From NCBI GenBank assembly GCA_021464415.1, contig CM038466.1, forward strand, positions 19,345,017 through 19,409,016: a stretch of DNA of 64,000 bases, read 5' to 3'. The notes under the pieces are model-generated. The model searched no databases. It was not told where the DNA came from and worked only from the letters and a program-made list of their open reading frames with translations. The translations under genes were made by a program, and so were the position numbers. Shown here piece by piece: positions 50,701 to 62,819 of the stretch (position 1 is the first letter of the stretch; the number at the start of each line of letters is the position of its first letter). The stretch is from Lonicera japonica. Lineage: Eukaryota > Streptophyta > Magnoliopsida > Dipsacales > Caprifoliaceae.

Positions 50701-51633
50701 TGTTAGTAGTGGGCCAACAATGTATTTCATGCTCTTCAACAACGTTTTTATACAACTCTACGAGATAAGACTTATATTATTGGCCAGGCTACACATTCTT
50801 GTCTATCAGAAACATATATAATTTTATATCAAAAGATAATGGCAGAGACTTGTACAATGCCAAAATGAAATCATCTTTATTGATGTAAGATTCATATCAT
50901 CCACTCTGAAATGCCAACTCAATACTATTTCCTCACATCATAACAAGCACATGGAGATAACAGACATAGAAATTTTTATTATATTATTGTTTATTTAATT
51001 TGATATCTTCCCTTTTTTCCAAAGACTTGTCCGCAGAATTATGGCTGACTGTGATCACAAAAATTAAACAGCATACTTCATTTTGCTCTTATAGAATAGG
51101 ATGACAAGTTAAGGTAAATAATGCATGAAAGGAGGGCGATGAGTTATGTTTGTAATTTATTAAGCAAGACTACAAAATTCATAATTTAATGTAAATTTGT
51201 AAAGGAACATCATTACTGTAACAATGTAGAAATTATGACAGGGATAAGCGTAACAAACTAATGATCTATATGAACAATAATAACTAATAACAAAATCAAG
51301 CATGCAATTGCCTATATTTGTCAAACAATGAACAAACAGAAAATTATTAAGTTCAAAGAGAGAGCTAAGTACTCAAGCCACAAAATCCAAAACTAAAAAC
51401 AAACCAGCGGAGGCTTGAGCCTTGACTGATCTGGCCTTGGCCGATGGCCGACACTCGCTTTGGAGACTCGTTCTCAAAGGAAGGCGCATTGCAAAGGAAG
51501 AGGCCTTCTCCGTAATGCAGATATTGTTCGAAGATGAATTGATCTTCCTGAATTCCCCAAAACCTGGTAAAACCCTGCGGTTTCGAGTGTGAAAACCTAC
51601 GCTTCCTTTGACAGCAAATGTTGAGGCTTGCAT
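44740..51633 (-). CDS. pGlcT: Plastidic glucose transporter (pGlcT/GLT1-like, major facilitator superfamily)
   Basis: Thirteen exons in transcription order: 51633-51405, 50442-50328, 50091-50024, 49677-49545, 49463-49364, 49283-49171, 47610-47517, 47365-47212, 46216-46070, 45993-45920, 45513-45425, 45307-45193, 44922-44740. They give 538 codons (537 aa), close to the 546 aa I recall for Arabidopsis, in one open frame. A transit peptide of about 75 residues (MQASTFAVKG, then SVKAQAS) is followed by 12 membrane helices. Sugar-porter motifs: GGALADKFGR (about residue 158), PESPRWL (276), QQLAGINAVVYYS (347), DKKGRKSLL (394) and VETKGRSLEEIE (520). It exports glucose from starch breakdown across the chloroplast inner envelope. 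Intron 3 uses a GC donor (CAAG/GCAAGT). A SINE and several repeats sit in introns. Confidence 0.93.
46632..46876 (+). mobile_element. tRNA-derived SINE in intron 8 of the glucose transporter
   Basis: Head TGGTTGTGTCCTAGTGGTGA carries an A-box-like motif, and CCTGGTTCGAGTCTCGCC a B box (GGTTCGAGTC), as in Au-type plant SINEs. The tail is short and A/C-rich (AAATACAACAACAACAG). It is antisense to the host gene. No certain target duplication. Confidence 0.65.
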
Positions 51634-52654
51634 TTTGACAATTTAACCTGAACAAATGATCACCGTAACATCAAAATTTCTATAGAGAGAAATAAGAACA
51701 GATTAAAATAACATATTGAAATCGAACTCACTGAGTTCGTTTGAAAACAATGCTGTTAAGAGGAACAAACGAATCGATCGGACTGTGTGGAGAGAAGATT
51801 ACCGTAACGGAAACTGAATTTTGGAAGGAGATCTGTGTAGTTGTTCTTCACTTCCTCTCTCTGAATGTGTTTTATCGTGCGTTTTCTTCTCTCTGTGGTT
51901 TTAGTTGCCGGGAGAGTAGCTTTGGAGGTTCCGCTAAATATATTTATTTATTATAAAAAATGGAATTGAATAAAAAAAAAAAAAAAAAACAGGGGATTTG
52001 AAAAGGAGAAGACTGTTTACTTGCAAATAAAGTTGGTGGAGAATTCGATCTATATATATAATTCAAGTCAGGTCCCATTTTTATTTTTATTTTTTTGTTT
52101 GACTTTTTGTATTTTTATCAGAGAAGGGTATCAATTTGAAGAAAACAATAATTAGCATCAAGGAAAAAAAGGGAATAATTTATGGATGATGATGATGATA
52201 TTTTTGGATCGTTGGATTTCGGATTAGATTTCGGTTGCGTTGTAGATGTCGCAGGGCGCACGTGGTGTGCGTGACGCTACCTTTGTTTATCTGTTTTATG
52301 AGTAGAGACGTAAAGACGCCACGTCCTTAAACAATTGTGTTCCCCTCGTGGGGGTGCCTCACTTTGATCCAACTTAAATTAGACTAGTGTTAAATTAGAC
52401 TATATATTTCCTGCACTTGTATTTAAGACTATTTTTTATGGTCATTTTCATTTATATATTTTTTTATAATAAAAAGGAATAATTAAAAAAAAAAAGTCTT
52501 AGTAGAGAAAGATTTTCACACTAAAATCAAGGAATAATATTTTTGTAAATAAATGGCCTATTTTTTATTTTATTGATAATATGACATGTGTCTTTTTTTT
52601 CATTGTAAAATGACATCTCAACCCTTAAAATAAACTAAAAAATACCTATATGCA

Positions 52655-52905
52655 TTAAAATATGGACTGCAATATAAACTTTGTAGTCCATATTTCACTA
52701 CAATATGAACTTTGTAGTTCATATTTCACTGCAATGTGAACTTTGCATTCCATATTTTTTGTGCAAAGTTCATATTGCAGTCCATATTTTACTGCAATGT
52801 GAACTTTGCAATCCATATTTTTAGTGCAAAGTTCATATTGCAGTCTATATTTCACTGCAATATGAACTTTGCAGTCCATATTTTTTGAGCAAATTTCATA
52901 AAAAG
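52655..52905. repeat. Tandem and inverted repeat of a ~31-bp unit
   Basis: Five forward copies of a unit like ACTGCAATATGAACTTTGCA followed by GTCCATATTTC, with two reverse copies (GTGCAAAGTTCATATTGCAG) interleaved, so the region can fold into several nested hairpins. All the short ORFs across it are repeat artefacts. Confidence 0.88.
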
Positions 52906-53989
52906 GGATAATTTAAGTAATATATAACATGTTTTTATTAATTAAATGATATTTAAATTTATTCAAATATCTTTATTTAAAATATAAAACAAAATAGGCC
53001 TCTTACACTAATTACCAATTAAAAATAGGCCCTTCATTCAAAAAAATATTATTCATTGAACTTTTGATAAAAACCAATGTGTAATAAGACCTTCTACCTA
53101 ATTTCTAGTAATAAAAATAAGAAATAAAAAAAATATGTTCTAATGAAATATTTTACAATTATTTCTATATAAAGTTCTAATCAACTTTAGTCATTTTTAC
53201 ATTTAAAAATAGTAATTGTATAAATGGTAATAGAAATTGGCTTATTTGGTGTTTGGCCCCCATTGTTTATGAGATATCTAGCTTTGCCCTCCAAAATTTA
53301 GCATAATATAGGTTTGGCTCCTATTTTTAAAGATTTTCGTTAAATAACCAATCAAATGTCTAGAATACCCTCCCTTCTTGACTTATAATGATACTCTACC
53401 CATTTTACAATTTCCAATTCACTTATCATTCTATTTGACCATTAAATAACTAATCAAATGCCTACAATATATTCTTTTCTTGATTTAAGATGATACTATA
53501 CCTATTTTATCATTTTCAATTCATTTCTCATTTTATTTTTCATCTTTCCCTTTCCTAATTTAGGTCTAAAATTAGAAAATCATCTCTCAACTAATTTAAG
53601 TCTAAAGAAACAACAACAAAATTAGGATGGTGCTGCCAATCGATATGTTGTCAACATACACTTTCATCCACGTTGCAGCCTCGACTTTTCCTATAATCAC
53701 CAAGAGACTCATCTCATCTGCATGTTTATTTTGTTGTCTTAAATCCATGGTATTAAGGTATGCAACAAATAATAAGGAATTATTAGATTGGAGATAGTTA
53801 AGGATTGGATTTTCATGTCTACTAGACTACTACCTTGGCAGATTTAAAAGTATAAGAATATAGAAGAGAAAGGGATGGCAGATCTGAAGATGTATATTGC
53901 ATATATGCGTGCATCGAGAGAATACAAGAGAAGGATTACTCATTTTTCATCGAGAGAAATATTAATTATTTTCCATCGAGATAGTATGA

Positions 53990-54160
53990 GAGAAAGATTA
54001 ATCATTTTCGGGGAAAATGATGCATTTTTCGAGAAAGTGTATGCATTTTCTGGCAAATTGTATGTGTTTTCCGGGAAAATGATGCCTTTTTTTTCTGGGA
54101 TAATTGTGCATTTTCCAAGAAAGTGTGTGCATTTTTCCGGGAAATGCATAGCCATTACAG
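53990..54160. repeat. Imperfect palindromic tandem repeat around CATTTTCCGGGAAAATG
   Basis: Six or more degenerate copies of a ~28-bp unit whose core (TTTTCCGGGAAAATG, variants TTCTGGCAAA, TTCCAAGAAA) is itself a palindrome, separated by TGTGTGCAT-like links. Confidence 0.75.
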
Positions 54161-54307
54161 TTAGGGTGAATCATCAAGTACAATATATAATTTGAAAGTT
54201 AGTTATCCATGTAATTAAGTAAATTTGTTTTCTAAAAACTGTACAACTTTTAAGACTGAAATAGAATCCATAAATGAGAATTATCAAATCAATGGGATTT
54301 GTAAATA

Positions 54308-55250
54308 AAGGTGTGTTTGTCGCGCAGGATTAAAAGCGGAATATGATTAATTAATCATATCCGGTGTTTGTTGTCGGAGATGATAGAATAAATAAATCCT
54401 GCCATGTGTCTGGCGCAAGAGTGGATAAGATATTTTAATCATATTTCACGTTTGGTGCAATACGGGACTGGATAGCATTCGGGATTAATTATCATTTTAT
54501 CATTTTATAACCGGATTATTATATACCACCCCTATAGGTGGTATTATTTTATCTCATGATTGCCTAGATAACAAAATGAATATAAAAATTAATTTTTTTT
54601 TAATCTTTTTCTTTACACCTTTTAAATAATCAAATTTATTAATGAAAATTTTTGACCACCCAAAATCACAGTGACTCAACTAATAAAATTAATTTCTTTT
54701 ATAATATGGCATTTTTTTTTATTAAATGAAGATATTTATAAGAAACTTTAATTTTAGAAAAAAGGGTAACATTGAAAATTTGAAATTGTACTTAAATGCC
54801 TAGTTCGTAAATATTGTACGTGATCTAAAACTTTTCTCCTGAAAGAGTTTTTTACGAAATTTATTTATAAATAGAAAAATCGCATTAGTTAAAAAAAAAT
54901 TCTGCACAACAATTAAAATTCCTTATATTTTTAAAAGAAAAACAAGTTACATTATATAATATCTGGACTTGTAATCTGGAACTCCATCAAATGCAAAGTT
55001 TATTAAATTTGTATCCGACTAATCCTTATCTTGTCCGATCCCGCTTAATCCTTATCCGACTAATTTCTTTGCTATCCTATCCCACATAATTCCTATCTGA
55101 CTAGTTCCAACTCTTATCCTATCTGACACATAATTCCTTATCTGCACTAAGTTATCGATCTCTTATCCTGTATTTCCTTTCTGGTAAACCTAGGAAAGAG
55201 TTTATCCTTATCCTATCATACCTCCTTATCCGGCGTGCCAAACGCACCCT
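54308..55250. mobile_element. Nonautonomous TIR transposon (possibly PIF/Harbinger-like)
   Basis: The left end AGGTGTGTTTGTCGCGCAGG pairs with the right end (CCGGCGTGCCAAACGCACCC), and similarity of the arms continues inward (GGATTAAAAGCGGAATATGA against GGATAAGGAGGTATGATAGG). Flanking TAA trinucleotides on both sides fit a 3-bp duplication. Many TATCC/GGATA words near the right end. No transposase. Confidence 0.65.
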
Positions 55251-56228
55251 AAAGGTATACAAGATACTTTGGGCTCTAATTGAATTGATTTGCATTTAAT
55301 TAAGCATGTGATTTTTCTATCTAACATTTATGCATATATATTGACACATTAGACATAATAAAATAAAATCTAACATTAATGCATATACATTGACACATTA
55401 GACATAATAAAATAAAATTAATATGGAGATAAAATAATACATGTAAAAGGGTATTCTTAGGTTTTTATGTCAAAGAATAAGTCAATTAACAGTCAAGCCA
55501 ATCAATGGATGAAAACCACTGAAAACGGCAGCTTTCAAACTTACATTATGCTAAATTTTGAGTGCCAAAACTAGTTTTCTCATAAATCGTAGGAGCCAAA
55601 CCCTCAAATAACCCATAGAAATTCTCAATATGATTTGACATATTCTCATTGAATATTATAAAACCCATTGATTATCTCTTTTCTTAATTAATGCAAAGAA
55701 AAAAAGAAATGAAGTATCATTGGAGACTAACTTTTGTATGTTTTTTTATCCATATAAAAAACTTGTCAACCAGATATATAAGTATTCTCAAAAAGTATTG
55801 CCACGTAGGATAAAAATGAAAAAAATATAAATTATCATTAGAGATGGCCTAAGTGATTTGGAGAAATTAAAATTAAAAAAAGTAGTAAATTATTAAATTA
55901 AATAATGTATCAAAAAAATTCATTGATCATTGTATAATTCAAATTAAACACTAAAAAATGTGACTTTTATTTGAGAAAAATATAGTAGAATTATATATAT
56001 TTTTTTAATACAAATAATGCGTAAAGATTAAGTGTTCGAGAAAGATGAAACATGAATAAGAGACTTGAATCATTGCATTTTTACAACCTTCAGCATATAC
56101 TAACTATATAGACAACCTGATTCTTAAGTAAAATTAAAACTTTGAACCCACTATTTTAATCTATTATTTTTTTTCATAAAAGGCCAAACCCCAAACAAAG
56201 CTAGCCAATTCAATTATAGACGACACCG

Positions 56229-56246
56229 ACCCCCCCCCCCCCCCCA
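56229..56246. repeat. Poly-C tract
   Basis: A run of about 17 C residues after GACACCGA. It is unusual in this AT-rich window and its length is likely to be variable or assembly-sensitive. Confidence 0.9.
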
Positions 56247-56983
56247 CCCTTTCTGGTAGGGTAAGAGAAAACAACGCAGTGATTTTCTAACTTGTGGCCC
56301 ATTTTAGCTGATCTATGTCCATCGTAGTACTATTTGTTTTTCCAAGAACATATACAACTTAATTTGTCCGAGATATATGGATACTATAAAAGTATTACCA
56401 CATCATCTAAAAAAATAATAAAAATTTTGAAGTTGGTATTTATGATTTTGAAGTTGGCACTTAATATTTAGAAGTGTTCAGATTTTGGCTTTAGAAATGA
56501 GTCAAAAATATTGAAAAAAAAAAATTTATCCATTGTTATGATTAAAAAAAATGAGAAATGGCAAATAGAAAGTAGGAGCATTTTTATGAAATACTATGTA
56601 ACTTTTTCGAGTTGTCGTTAAACTAAATTACGAGATAAGAAATATCTGCAAAATTATTCATTTTCTTCTTATGTCTTGTAAATTTTAATTACTATTTTTT
56701 CATTATTTTAAACTTTGTTTATCAAAATAATCAAAAAAAAATATAAGACTCAGTTTGATAGTAATATAAAAAGTAAAAAAAAATAATAATTAATTTAAGT
56801 GAGGAGATATAAAATAAGTCCAACAATGTGATGAAATTAAGTTTTTCTTTTGTTTTTTTGGTTAAATCCTTCGATTTATTTTTTATTTTCTCATTTAAAT
56901 TAATTTTTATTTTTTTTGTGTGGTTATAAAACGGAAATAAGCGTAACTCATTTTTTATGTAACATAAAATTAAAATTAGTATA

Positions 56984-58938
56984 TCTATATTATAAAACAC
57001 CAAGTTTGACTAAATTTATTTTCAAAAAAGTATAAAAATCTAATGGTTAAAAATATACATGTTATGGTATGCATTAACTTTACACCATTGGATGAGTTTT
57101 ATACACACATCAAGATGTCACATCAAAGTTAAAACACTCACACCAATAATATACACACAATAAATTCTCACATACCAATAATTTTTTCTAAAAATGATAT
57201 AACTTAAAATAAAAAACAAAATTTAATAAAAAAAATAATATTTAAAATATACTAATTAAGAGATCCATCAAAATATTGTTATGGTATGCATTAACTTTAC
57301 ACCATTGGATGAGTTTTATATCAAGATGTCACATCAAAGTTAAAACACTCACACCAATAATATACACACAATAAATTCTCACATACCAATAATTTTTTCT
57401 ATATTAAAAATGATATAACTTAAAATAAAAAATTCAAAATTTAATAAAAAAAATAATATTTAAAATATACTAATTAAGATCAATTAAACAAGATCCATCA
57501 TGACTTAAGTAGCATTTAACACTAATAATATACACAAAAGTAAACTCTCACACACCAATAAATATTTTTACATTAAAAATGCCATAACTTAAAATAAAAA
57601 TAATTCAAAATTTAATATTTAAACTCTACTAATCAAGAAATTTAATAAAAATTTAATATTTAAATATAATAATCAAGATCAATTAAACAAGATTCATCTT
57701 AAATAAAAAATTTAATATTTAATATTTAAAATATACTAATCAACAAATTTCATAAAAAAATTATATTTAAATCTGCTAATCAAGATTAATTAAACAAGAT
57801 CCATCACGACTATAGAATTATCTAAAAAAAATAAGAAAAATTATTGAGTAACATTTAACACCAATAATATACACACAATAAACTCTCACACATTAATCAT
57901 TTTTTCTACATTAAAATGTCATAACTTAAAAGAAAAAATTCAAAATTTAATATTTATAATCTACTAATTAAAATCAATTAAACGAGATCCATCATGAGTT
58001 TAGAATTATGTAAAAAAAAAATATTAAGTAACATTTAACACTAATAAATACACAAAATTAAACTCTCACACACCAATAAATATTTTTACATTAAAAATGC
58101 CATAACATAAAATAAAAATAATTCAAAATTTAATATTTAAACTCTACTAATCAAGAAATTTAATAAAAAAATTAATATTTAAATATAATAATCAAGATCA
58201 ATTAAACAAGATTCATCTTAAATAAAAATATTTAATATTTAAAATATACTAATCAACAAATTTCATAAAAAGTAATATTTAAATCTACTAATCAAGATCA
58301 ATTAAACAAGATTCATCAGGACTATAGAATTATCTAAAAAAAATAAGAAAAATTATTGAGTAACATTTAACACCAATAATATACACACAATAAACTCTCA
58401 CATATCAATCATTGTTTCTACATTAAAATGCCATAACTTAAAATAAAAAATTCAAAATTTAATATTTAAAATCTACTAATTAAGATCAATTAAACGAGAT
58501 TCATCATGACTATAGAATTATGTAAAACAAATAATAAAAATTATTGAATAACATTTAAAGACGTATTTTACATGTTTGTACATTATTGATCATCTTAGTA
58601 AATCATTTTTAGGAGTATTTACAATATAGCAGTCAAATTTTTGAACTATTTTCAAATTATAGCAACAAAGGTGATTGAATTATTTTCACATAAGGCCTTA
58701 AGTTTAATTTGTTAAAAATTTATTTTGCTGAGATCAAAATAAGATAAAAAAATATGATTAAAAAATTCTTTAAAAATTAAAAACAAGTCGCTTCAATCCA
58801 GTCTACTTTTAGTTGTTCTATCATGAAGATATATTGAATATAAGTTTGTCGATTTAGATTAATCACACATTACTCATTTTTATCTTATTATCAATTTTTA
58901 TTTAATTTATCGTGCCGGATGGCACGGGTATACCCTAG
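56984..58938 (+). mobile_element. Nonautonomous Helitron filled with internal tandem repeats
   Basis: The 5' end TCTATATTATAAAACACCAA is preceded by A. The 3' end has hairpin GTGCC-gga-tGGCAC, then GGGTATACC and CTAG (58935-58938) followed by T. Inside, a ~220-bp block (GTTATGGTATGCATTAACTT..) occurs twice (57059 and 57279), and a further unit containing AACATTTAACACCAATAATA, TACACACAATAAACTCTCAC and TTAAACAAGATCCATC recurs at least five times to 58560. No Rep/helicase gene. A diverged reversed relative is at 26045-26765. Confidence 0.82.
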
Positions 58939-59211
58939 TAATTATATAAAAGGAGTTGAGGCGTTGAGCTTACCTTTTGTTTTACGAGTTTATCCGTTTT
59001 ATATATATACGAAACATCAAAGACGAGAGTTCGCGGGGGTTGCATCGTTTGATTCCTCAAGAAAAACACAGAACACTTGGAATTAAATTCTGAGGTTCGT
59101 TGGAATTAAAGCTAGCTGAACAATTCTGAGGTTCGTTAATCCACTTCAATGATACAATTTACAATTTCATAGTGCGTATTTGACTGCAATTCTGTATTAG
59201 TTCCAGTTGTG

Positions 59212-62200
59212 ATGCTCGCTAATTATGTTACAATTTTGGTCCCTAGGTCAATGTTGCATTCACTATCTGCTCCTACTAATACTTTCATAACTTATCCCAA
59301 AAACCCTCGTTTTGGCCGGAGAAATTTAGCTCCGGCGAGGCTACGAGTATCGGCTTCGGTGTCGGCGCCTAATGGGAGTAAAGTGGAGTATACCCCTTGG
59401 CTCATTGTTGGATTGGGGAACCCTGGCAATAAGTATCATGGAACTCGCCACAATGTATTCTTTATTTATAAACCCTTTTGCTTAACTTAAATAATAAAGA
59501 CTTCAAATTTGTATGCTTGGGATGCGGTTGATACAAAACTTGGAAAATGATCGAAAACACTACTAATATTACATGAAATTGGGAAAAGAGACCAGTTATT
59601 TGGTGAAATATTCTATTTTAGGTTTTCTTTGGATTAATATTCGGGAGTGGGTAAGAAAAAAATTTCACGGAAAATAAGGTAACACCAAATCACTCATCTT
59701 TCGTTCCAACTTCTCGTAAATCCTAATTGTTTTCATGATAATTTTCCAACTTTTTTATATGGTCCTTATGTTTACAAAGTTGAAAAAACAATTATGTTTT
59801 TTGAGAACTTAGAAATAAATAAATAAAATAAAAAAATGAGTGATTTGGTGAGATGTTCTCCATCTTTTCTTATTTTTCATGAAAAAATTTCTTACCCACC
59901 ACCCAAGGAATTGGATTCAATTAAAAACCCAAAAAGAAACATTTCACCAAATCATTCAACTCATTTTTGGTTCATTTTCCAACTTTGCAATCAAACTCAC
60001 CCTTGTTCAGTTTAGTTTTGTTGTGTTATTGTTTTCTTCATTTAATCTGATGTAAGGGATGTGATTGTTTTTCTTCCAATTGGGGACTTTGTGAATTAGG
60101 TTGGTTTTGAAATGGTGGATCGGATATCTCAAGAAGAAGGAATTGTGATGAACACGATACAATCAAAGGCATTGGTTGGAATAGGTGCTCACTCATCTGT
60201 ATTTTCTTCAGCTGTCTTCGTTTGTTTCCTCTTGTTGTTCAATATTTGGGTATTCAAGATGTGTTCATTGCCGCTCATACTTTTTTTCTGCAATCAGTAC
60301 AGGTTCTATTGGAGAGGTACCGGTATTGTTAGCAAAACCTCAGGCATATATGAATTTCAGTGGAGAATCGGTATGTTCTCATATTTCACCTCACCCCTTA
60401 AAATTATAATAGTTGCATGCATTTGGAAGGAAATTGTCTGTTGAGTAGTCTATTCATTGGGTGTACAGTTCAAAACCATCTCTAACTCATTCTTTTAACT
60501 ATTAAAGAAGAGGAGTATGTATGACATTATTTGTGTTTTAATGCAATTCACTATTTGGATGCTTTTGTAAGTTGATTTTTAACTTTGATTTGTTGATTGC
60601 CAAATTGTTTAGCCATTTCAAGATTTAAACTCAGTCTATGAGTATATATGTGACATTCTTCAATATGGAATGCAATTCACACTTCATGGTTTTTAAGCCA
60701 TCACTTTCAAGTTTGGAGAAATTTGTTCTCGAGCTGCAAGTATTGAATCATCTAACATATGTAAATGTCTATGATCTTCCAAGAGGTTCAGGTTTTATAT
60801 TGAGTGTTCTTCTTGTGCGGAAATAGATGGGCTTCGTTTTTGGCATCATACTTTGCATTTTTGCCTTTTACACCACCCATTAACTCTCTAATTTCATTCC
60901 CATTTTCTTAATTTTCAAGGTTGGACCGCTTGCTGCATATTATCAAGTACCTTTACGTCACATCCTACTGGTAAGCATGCTCGTCTTTTTACACAGTATA
61001 AAAATCTGAAAAAGTCCTTTGTCTTTGCTATATAGCATTTTTTTTTTGCACGTTTCACACAGGCTGTTGAACTCATTCATACAGGTTTACGATGAGATGA
61101 ACTTACCAAATGGTGTTCTGAGGCTCCAGCCTAAAGGAGGACATGGCTATCACAACGGGTATTGTTTCCAGAATGTTTTTCTTAAGGATGGTGTTCCAAA
61201 ACATTGTATTTTCATGATTGATAAGCCTAATACTTTTTCATGCAGAATCTCATATTCTGTAACAGAGTTGTCCCAAATCCTTGTAATGTTGTGTCTTGAG
61301 TCATTTTCTTTTACATTATGCTTTGTATGGTGTACCAAGTCTCATATAGGTTTATGTGGAAGTTAACTTTACCGATTGAATTGTTAAAGTCATTGATGAA
61401 GTATGTTGACTTTGTAAGTCTTTATTGGGCATCTCAAGGTAATTTGAATTTGAATTCGAATTCGAATATGAATTTATGTTTAGGATTAAGTTATGGCTAT
61501 GATTATTGTGATCTAGATCTTGGTATGTGTTATATGGCTTAGAATAGGAATTCGATTTGGCTCTGATTAGGGATGAAATTCCCTATGTAAGTAGATTTGA
61601 GTAATGAATTGAGATTGTGTTTTGGGGGTTTTTGCCTTCTCCATTAACCTTGAGGTTGCTGCACAAGCCATATTATCTAATCTCTCTTACTACGTATTCC
61701 CTCCATTCCAAATTAATAGTCCACTAACACCGGGGTGCTAGAATAGTGGAAATAGGGGTGGATTTCCCCACCTTTTGTCAAGGTTCGATCCACGGGAACG
61801 CCATTTCCCTTCCCCCTCCCTCCTGCAGTTGAACACCAGGTGTATTAGTGTACCACATTGTATCGGAAAAAAAATTAAGAGTCCACTATTCCTTTTTAGG
61901 ATGTCCCAAATCAATAGTCTACTTTCCTTTTCAAAACATAATCAACGTACCAATACTCACGATAGGAAGCAAGTTTTGTTCTAAACCATTTATTGCGATG
62001 AAATTAGCACACTCTTAGAAAATGTGAAAGTCAACACGGATCAGAATTAGGGACAAAGGAAATATCATACTTTCTGTCACATATTCTGTTTACTATTTTT
62101 GTTGCACTTATCATGGTTTGGCCAAACTTTGCATACAAAATTTGTTATAATAACTTCACTTCTTATTTGCTTACATTTACATCTGTACTTCCTCTGCATA

Positions 62201-62788
62201 ATAATACTATCTCTAACCCAAATTAATAGCCGCCTAAGAAAATCAATGCGCCAATCTTTTGGTTTCGGTTATTATTGGTTACATTGAAGTCGATTTATCA
62301 AAAAGTTGACTTGTGAGTGGTCAACTCAATTGTTTATCTGGTATTGCAGGGTGAAGAGTGTGATAGAACATTTGGATGGTCGCCGTGACTTCCCACGGTT
62401 TTGCATAGGTTATTTTCTTGAAACCCCTTTACATGGTTTGCTGGATATTATATTTTTTCCCTAGTCTTATCTCTATTTTTGGTAGGCATTGGAAATCCAC
62501 CTGGTACCATGGACATGAAAGCTTTTCTTCTGCAGAAATTCAGTTCGGTGGAGCGAAAACAGGTACAATATCTTGCAAGTTTCTGGGAAAAATAATAATT
62601 TGTGCTCGTCTCATCAGATAGATTTGGAGTGTACATAACTACATCGTACATACTGGATCTACCTACTCCAAAGTCCTTTTTGCGAGATTTAGTGTGTTCA
62701 CCTCCGTTTCTCCCCATCCTTATTTTATACGCTCATTAATTGGTAAATTGAGATTGAAAAAAAGATCGTTTTTATTTTATTTTTCATA

Positions 62789-62819
<31 letters not shown>

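Larger units (their letters stand above)
51634..59211. other. Divergent spacer between the glucose transporter and the CRS2-like gene
   Basis: 7.6 kb holding both promoters. Contents: glucose transporter leader (to about 51930), a poly-A tract at 51970-51990, palindromic tandem repeats at 52655-52905 and 53990-54160, a TIR element at 54308-55250, a duplicated 55-bp block near 55315-55410 (CATTGACACATTAGACATAATAAAATAAAAT twice), a poly-C run at about 56229-56246, foldback-MITE sequence near 56753, and the Helitron at 56984-58938. The last 270 bp should be the CRS2-like promoter. No gene is supported. Confidence 0.6.

Noticed and set aside
52655..52879. 74-aa repetitive ORF on the minus strand
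   Set aside because: Its repeated peptide merely translates the 31-bp DNA repeat; it has no start context or homology.
52655..52905. CRISPR-like array
   Set aside because: This is plant nuclear DNA; the copies are in both orientations, degenerate, and without distinct spacers.
53875..54195. 106-aa ORF and minus-strand counterparts
   Set aside because: Repetitive Phe/Ser/Gly/Lys-rich translation of the palindromic DNA repeat, open on both strands.
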